In this document: piece after piece, positions 58,014-64,000 of the stretch
Numbering within the stretch: position 1 is the first letter of the stretch
How the letters are laid out: each line of letters starts with the position of its first letter
From: Brevibacterium sp. p3-SID960
GTDB taxonomy: Bacteria > Actinomycetota > Actinomycetes > Actinomycetales > Brevibacteriaceae
DNA length: 64,000 nucleotides
Assembly: GCF_025144725.1 (NCBI RefSeq)
Contig: NZ_JALXKS010000002.1
Coordinates: forward strand, 53,747-117,746
Direction of reading: 5' to 3'
The notes under the pieces: model-generated
The model's database searches: none
Told to the model about the DNA's origin: nothing
What the model saw: only the letters and a program-made list of their open reading frames with translations
Made by a program: the position numbers and the translations under genes

Positions 58014-60875
58014 ATGACCGACCAGCCACCGGAACAGCCACCTGAGAACCCACCCGGCTCGAACCCCGGTCAGCAGGGCATCCCGTCACCGCCTTCCATA
58101 CCGCCCCAGCCGGCCACCGGACCGCAGCCGGTGTATCACCAGCAGGCCTACGGGCAGCAGCAGGTCTACAGTCAGCCAGCCGGACCCTACTCGGGCTCGC
58201 AGCCGCAGCAGGGGACCTACGGCTATCCCACCGGCCCATTGCCCGCCCGCCAGAGCCCCATCGACGGGTTGACGATCCGCGAGGCCCTCGTGACCGCTGC
58301 CATCGGTCTGGCCGCCGGCTTCATCGCCTCGCTCATCATCTCCGTCATCGTCGTCTCCACCGTCAACGACGCCATCACCGACGTCGCTGAGAGCATGCCG
58401 ACCGGGTCGCTCGGCTTCGCTCTGCCCTTCATCCTCTTTGCCCTCGCCCTGGGCGGATCAGCCGCACTGCGATTCAGCGGTCAGGCCTTCGACGAGTTCA
58501 GCGCCTCAGCGGCAGTGCACTTCGCCGGTGCCCCGCTGCTCATCACCGCCGTGTTCACCACCGCCCTGGTCTGGTGGTCGATGTTGAGCGAACGGCGCCA
58601 CCCCTCCCGCACGATCGCGGCATTCTGGATCCGCATCGGCCTGACGACCCTGGCGCTGACGACCGTGCTGTTCTTGCTCCAGCTCATCTTCGCCTCCCGC
58701 TCGAACATCAGCGACGACTACTTCTCAGCCTCCATCGAGTTCTCCGCAGTGACTCCGCGGACGTTCTTCCTGCCGCTCATCTTCATCCTCATCGCCACGA
58801 CGGTCGGCCGGATCCTCGGCCACTACCGCGGCTGCGATGCTGCCGGGCTCCCATGGCTGCGCTACGCCGCAGCACCAGCGCGCACCGCGCTGCTGCATCT
58901 CGTCATCGTCGGCACGATCTTCCTCATCGTCAGCGTCTTCGCCCTGCCGCTGCACTTCGATGTCAACGGCAGCTTCGTCCCGCTGCTCGCCGGCACTGCT
59001 GCCCTCATGATGGCAGCGCTGACCCACTTCGGCGGCCTGTCCGCCAGCGGCCGGGCACTGGCCGGAGCCAGTCATGAGGGCGGCTCGACAGCAGTCACGA
59101 TGTTCAGCGACACGATCCCGGGCACTCTGTGGCTCGGGCTCCTGGCCGTGCTGCTGGCCGCCTTCGTCACCGCGATCGCCGCCGCCGTCACACGCCGGCC
59201 GAGCTGGGCGCATCAGTCCGGCGTCTCCAGCCCGTGGACCGCGATCTGGCAGCTGCCGGCCGCCTTCGGTCTGCTGTGGGGGCTGCTCTCACTCGTGCTG
59301 CTGCCGGTCACCGTCAGCGGCCGGGTCAGCGGACAGGGTGCCGAGCTGCTCGACAGCGAGTTCCCGGCGATGATGAATCTCAGTATCGGCCTGCTGCCGT
59401 GGACATTCCTCATCTTCGCCCTCTGGGGCCTGCTCATCGAGGTCCTCGCGATCACGCTCGCACCGCGGATCGCGCTGACGATGCCGCAGCTGGCCGCCTG
59501 GCTCGGTGGGCGTGCCGTCCACCCGTACTGGGGTCAGCCGCTGGGCATCAGCGAGCCGCGCGGTGCACTCCGCCACCCGGATATGAAGACCCCTCCTCCC
59601 CCGGTCGCACCCTCAGGCGGAGCGACGACCCCCAGCGGGCCGGCAGCGCCGCCTTCGCCGAGCGCCCCGCCTGTCGCCTCGGCACCGGGCGCGGCAACAG
59701 CATCGTTCGCCGCCTCGGCACCGGCGCCAGCCACCCCGCTGCCGAGCGCCATGCCGACCGGCGCAATGACCCCGCCTGGAGCGGCATCACCGCCCCCGGC
59801 ATACGGGGCGGCTCCGATGGGCCCGCCGCAGCCGATCGACCGGCGCAGAGCCAAGATTTGGGCCATCGCCGCCGGAGCGCTTGTGCTCGCGCTCATCGCC
59901 GGCGTCATCGCTGTCGGGCAGATCAACTCACGGTTCTACGGCCCCGACGGGGTTGTGCGCTCCTACCTGTCGAAGCTCTCCAGCGGCGACGCCGAGGGGG
60001 CACTCGCCCTGGCCGACGTCGATGTGCCGGTCGAAGAGCGCACGCTGCTGACGAACGAAGTGCTCAGCAGCGCAGCCGCGCGCCCGGACAGCATCTCGAT
60101 CACCGACACCGAAGTCGACGGCGACACCGCCATCGTGACCGCCGAGTTCGACCTCGGCGGTTCGAAGAGCGACGTCCAGATCGACGTGCGCAAAGTCGGC
60201 AAACGCGGGATCTTCTTCAACGACTGGCGGCTGGCCTCGCCGAACCTCGGCCGCGTCGTCGTCGAGACTCCGAACCTCAGCCAGGTCAACGTCAACGGCG
60301 TGACCGTCCCGACAGCCGACGGCATGCTCAGTCTGCCGGCCTTCCCGGCGCTCTACACTGTCAGCCTCGCCGACTCCTCGGACTATCTGGAGGCCGATGA
60401 AGTGCAGACGCGGGCGTTCTTCGAAGGCACCTCCGCGGAGGAAGCAGGCGGGGAGCCGCCGATCCTGGAGGCCACTCCCACCCAGGCGTTCACCGATGAG
60501 GTCAACAAGCAGGTGCGCAGCCTGCTCGACTCGTGTGCTGGGAAGACGGAGACCGAGCCGGCCGGCTGCCCGTTCGGCTCCCGGTCGGCAAGCTACTCCG
60601 ATGTCACGGACGTCAAGTGGTCGATCGAGGAGTACCCGGACATCAGCCTGAGCGAAGATGGCTACGGGTACGGCTACGGCGACTCCGAGCCGAGCGACGG
60701 CTCGAAGTGGCGCATCACCTCGGAGTCCACCGGCACCGCGCTCATCACCGGCAAGTACAGCCTTTTCGGGGATTCGGAGAACTATGACAACACCGTGAGC
60801 TTCGACGTCTCCGGCACCGCCGAGATCGTCGACGGCAAGGTCGTCATCAGCGTCGAGGAGGACAGCGGATACTGA
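58014..60875 (+). CDS. Large polytopic membrane protein with extracellular C-terminal domain
   Basis: The 953-residue protein has a Pro/Gln/Tyr-rich tail (1-85), about ten membrane helices (about 90-500), a Pro/Ala/Ser-rich linker (about 520-612), one more helix (AKIWAIAAGALVLALIAGVIAV, about 613-640), and an extracellular domain of about 310 residues. The last contains SYLSKLSSGDAEGALALADV, repeated beta-like segments and a Cys pair (SCAGKTETEPAGCPFGSRS in the full run). AAGGAG precedes the ATG. It may be a fusion of a membrane domain with a TcaA-like or DUF4878-like extracellular module. I do not recognise a named family. Confidence 0.8.
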   Translation: MTDQPPEQPPENPPGSNPGQQGIPSPPSIPPQPATGPQPVYHQQAYGQQQVYSQPAGPYSGSQPQQGTYGYPTGPLPARQSPIDGLTIREALVTAAIGLAAGFIASLIISVIVVSTVNDAITDVAESMPTGSLGFALPFILFALALGGSAALRFSGQAFDEFSASAAVHFAGAPLLITAVFTTALVWWSMLSERRHPSRTIAAFWIRIGLTTLALTTVLFLLQLIFASRSNISDDYFSASIEFSAVTPRTFFLPLIFILIATTVGRILGHYRGCDAAGLPWLRYAAAPARTALLHLVIVGTIFLIVSVFALPLHFDVNGSFVPLLAGTAALMMAALTHFGGLSASGRALAGASHEGGSTAVTMFSDTIPGTLWLGLLAVLLAAFVTAIAAAVTRRPSWAHQSGVSSPWTAIWQLPAAFGLLWGLLSLVLLPVTVSGRVSGQGAELLDSEFPAMMNLSIGLLPWTFLIFALWGLLIEVLAITLAPRIALTMPQLAAWLGGRAVHPYWGQPLGISEPRGALRHPDMKTPPPPVAPSGGATTPSGPAAPPSPSAPPVASAPGAATASFAASAPAPATPLPSAMPTGAMTPPGAASPPPAYGAAPMGPPQPIDRRRAKIWAIAAGALVLALIAGVIAVGQINSRFYGPDGVVRSYLSKLSSGDAEGALALADVDVPVEERTLLTNEVLSSAAARPDSISITDTEVDGDTAIVTAEFDLGGSKSDVQIDVRKVGKRGIFFNDWRLASPNLGRVVVETPNLSQVNVNGVTVPTADGMLSLPAFPALYTVSLADSSDYLEADEVQTRAFFEGTSAEEAGGEPPILEATPTQAFTDEVNKQVRSLLDSCAGKTETEPAGCPFGSRSASYSDVTDVKWSIEEYPDISLSEDGYGYGYGDSEPSDGSKWRITSESTGTALITGKYSLFGDSENYDNTVSFDVSGTAEIVDGKVVISVEEDSGY

Positions 60876-60913
60876 TCGCCCGCCACCGTCACAGCGGATG
60901 CTGATCGCCCGCC
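60862..60913. repeat. 23-bp repeat spanning the stop of the 953-residue gene
   Basis: A 23-bp unit (beginning ACAGCGGAT and ending CTGATCGCCCGCC) occurs at 60862-60884 and 60891-60913 with one mismatch; the period is 29 bp. The first copy includes the TGA stop of the gene. Confidence 0.85.
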
Positions 60914-60954
60914 GTCAGGGTCGAAACGAGTGGCAGCTGCGCAGGTACGCGAAA

Positions 60955-60982
60955 GGGGCTGGTGGATGATTCCACCAGCCCC
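60955..60982 (-). terminator. Terminator of clpC (bidirectional)
   Basis: GGGGCTGGTGGA and TCCACCAGCCCC form a perfect 12-bp stem with a 4-nt loop. On the minus strand it is followed by TTTCG and lies after the clpC stop and its duplication; the plus side can also stop the 953-residue gene. Confidence 0.8.
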
Positions 60983-61024
60983 TTCTCGCTGCCGGAGCTT
61001 ACAGCCCCTTCTCGCTGCCGGAGC

Positions 61025-61030
<6 letters not shown>
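60979..61030. repeat. 26-bp perfect tandem duplication spanning the clpC stop
   Basis: A 26-bp unit (core CGCTGCCGGAGCTTACAG) occurs twice without mismatch, at 60979-61004 and 61005-61030. The second copy contains the last clpC codon and TAA stop; the first copies them into the 3' region. It overlaps the terminator arm by 4 nt. Confidence 0.9.
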
Positions 61031-63646
<2,616 letters not shown>

Positions 63647-63675
63647 TTGCCCTCCTCGGTCTGTCGATTCCTCTG

Positions 63676-63681
63676 ACTCTA
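63676..63681 (-). promoter_or_regulatory. Possible -10 box of clpC
   Basis: TAGAGT on the minus strand lies 29 nt before the clpC ATG, giving a short leader that contains the AGGAGG site. No matching -35 is clear. Confidence 0.35.
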
Positions 63682-63708
63682 ACCAAGGCGACGCGGGATT
63701 TATTGCCG

Positions 63709-63747
63709 TTTCGCCGTCAGCCGAACGCCATTCGGCTCATGGCGAAA
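63709..63747. promoter_or_regulatory. Nested inverted repeat upstream of clpC
   Basis: An outer pair TTTCGCC / GGCGAAA encloses an inner pair AGCCGAA / TTCGGCT around CGCCA, with 3-nt gaps on each side, so the whole 39-nt element is symmetric. It lies between clpC and the lsr2 terminator, where a clpC regulator such as ClgR or HspR could act; the match to a known site was not established. Confidence 0.55.
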
Positions 63748-63788
63748 TTCAGTGCGGACCGGCTGGGAATCCGCCCCGGCAACAGCGC

Positions 63789-63819
63789 AGCGGGCCCAAC
63801 CGGAGTGGCTGGGCCCGCT
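63789..63819 (-). terminator. Terminator-like hairpin after lsr2
   Basis: AGCGGGCCCA and TGGGCCCGCT form a perfect 10-bp stem with an 11-nt loop, 62 nt past the lsr2 stop on the minus strand. There is no T tract. Confidence 0.6.
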
Positions 63820-63881
63820 TACGTCAGGATCCGTTCCCGAGGCGCTACTCAGGTCGGCACAGTAGGTGCCGCTGGCCTGGG

Positions 63882-64000
63882 TCAGTGGGCGTTGTCGTAG
63901 GCCTCGACGATCTCGCTGGGGATCCGGCCGCGGTCGGAGACCTCGTAGCCCTTGTCCTGGGCCCACTTGCGGATCTGGGCGGTGTCCGAGCGCGAGCCTG
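63882..64000 (-). CDS. lsr2: Nucleoid protein Lsr2, C-terminal part, cut by the window edge
   Basis: The last 38 codons before TGA at 63882-63884 are in the window. They encode the Lsr2 DNA-binding end: an IRKWAQDKGYEV helix and the AT-hook-like RGR motif in SDRGRIPSEIVEAY, ending DNAH. Lsr2 is an H-NS-like protein that bridges and silences A+T-rich, often foreign, DNA. The clpC-lsr2 order matches mycobacteria. The N-terminal dimerisation part lies outside the window. This is relevant to the A+T-richer block near the men genes, which such a protein would be expected to cover. Confidence 0.9.
   Translation of the reverse strand, partial: GSRSDTAQIRKWAQDKGYEVSDRGRIPSEIVEAYDNAH

Overview
The window is high-G+C DNA from an actinobacterium of the Micrococcales, most likely Brevibacterium or a close relative. 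The evidence is a menaquinone (men) cluster, a rex-hem operon, the ppx / TIM-barrel / proC trio, radA-disA-mutY and clpC-lsr2 neighbourhoods, a 32-residue bS22 gene, a DUF222/HNH protein and many promoters that look leaderless. The genus is an inference from content and gene order. The two ends cut genes: a GNAT-like protein at the left and lsr2 at the right.

Layout. 1-11.9 kb: lipoprotein, then menC and menB. A lower-G+C block of about 5.2 kb follows (gntR, two flavin amine oxidases, an SSS symporter and a stop-interrupted ORF), then menE, menA, DUF4229 and a PLDc_N membrane protein. 12.0-24.8 kb: one long minus-strand run reading glutaredoxin, rex, hemA-hemC (fused in one frame), cobA-like/hemD, hemB, marR, hemL, histidine phosphatase, tlpA, ccdA, resB, ccsB. 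It is mostly joined by 4-nt stop/start overlaps and ends at a strong terminator. It couples tetrapyrrole synthesis to cytochrome c maturation. 24.9-33.1 kb: bS22, an AcuC-type deacetylase, trkH-trkA potassium uptake, a SulP transporter, proC, a TIM-barrel isomerase and ppx. 33.2-39.8 kb: a YtrA-type GntR/ABC operon, then the methylcitrate cycle prpD-prpB-prpC with a crotonase gene. 40-44.6 kb: hypothetical and DUF4916 genes, then a TPP riboswitch in front of a YkoE/YkoD/YkoC-type ECF importer. 44.6-49.1 kb: a methyltransferase and a LysR gene divergent from a flavin oxidase plus ALDH7-type dehydrogenase pair that fits L-pipecolate (lysine) catabolism. 49.3-64 kb: DUF222/HNH protein, radA, disA, a membrane-anchored protein, mutY, an ArgA-like acetyltransferase, two divergent Pro-rich membrane proteins (286 and 953-residue ORFs), clpC and lsr2.

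The least ordinary signals are the HemA-HemC fusion, the block splitting the men cluster, short tandem repeats that recur directly after or across stop codons of unrelated genes, and a repeated layout of a -10 hexamer 6-7 nt in front of the start codon. No CRISPR array, intact insertion sequence, rRNA or tRNA gene was recognised.
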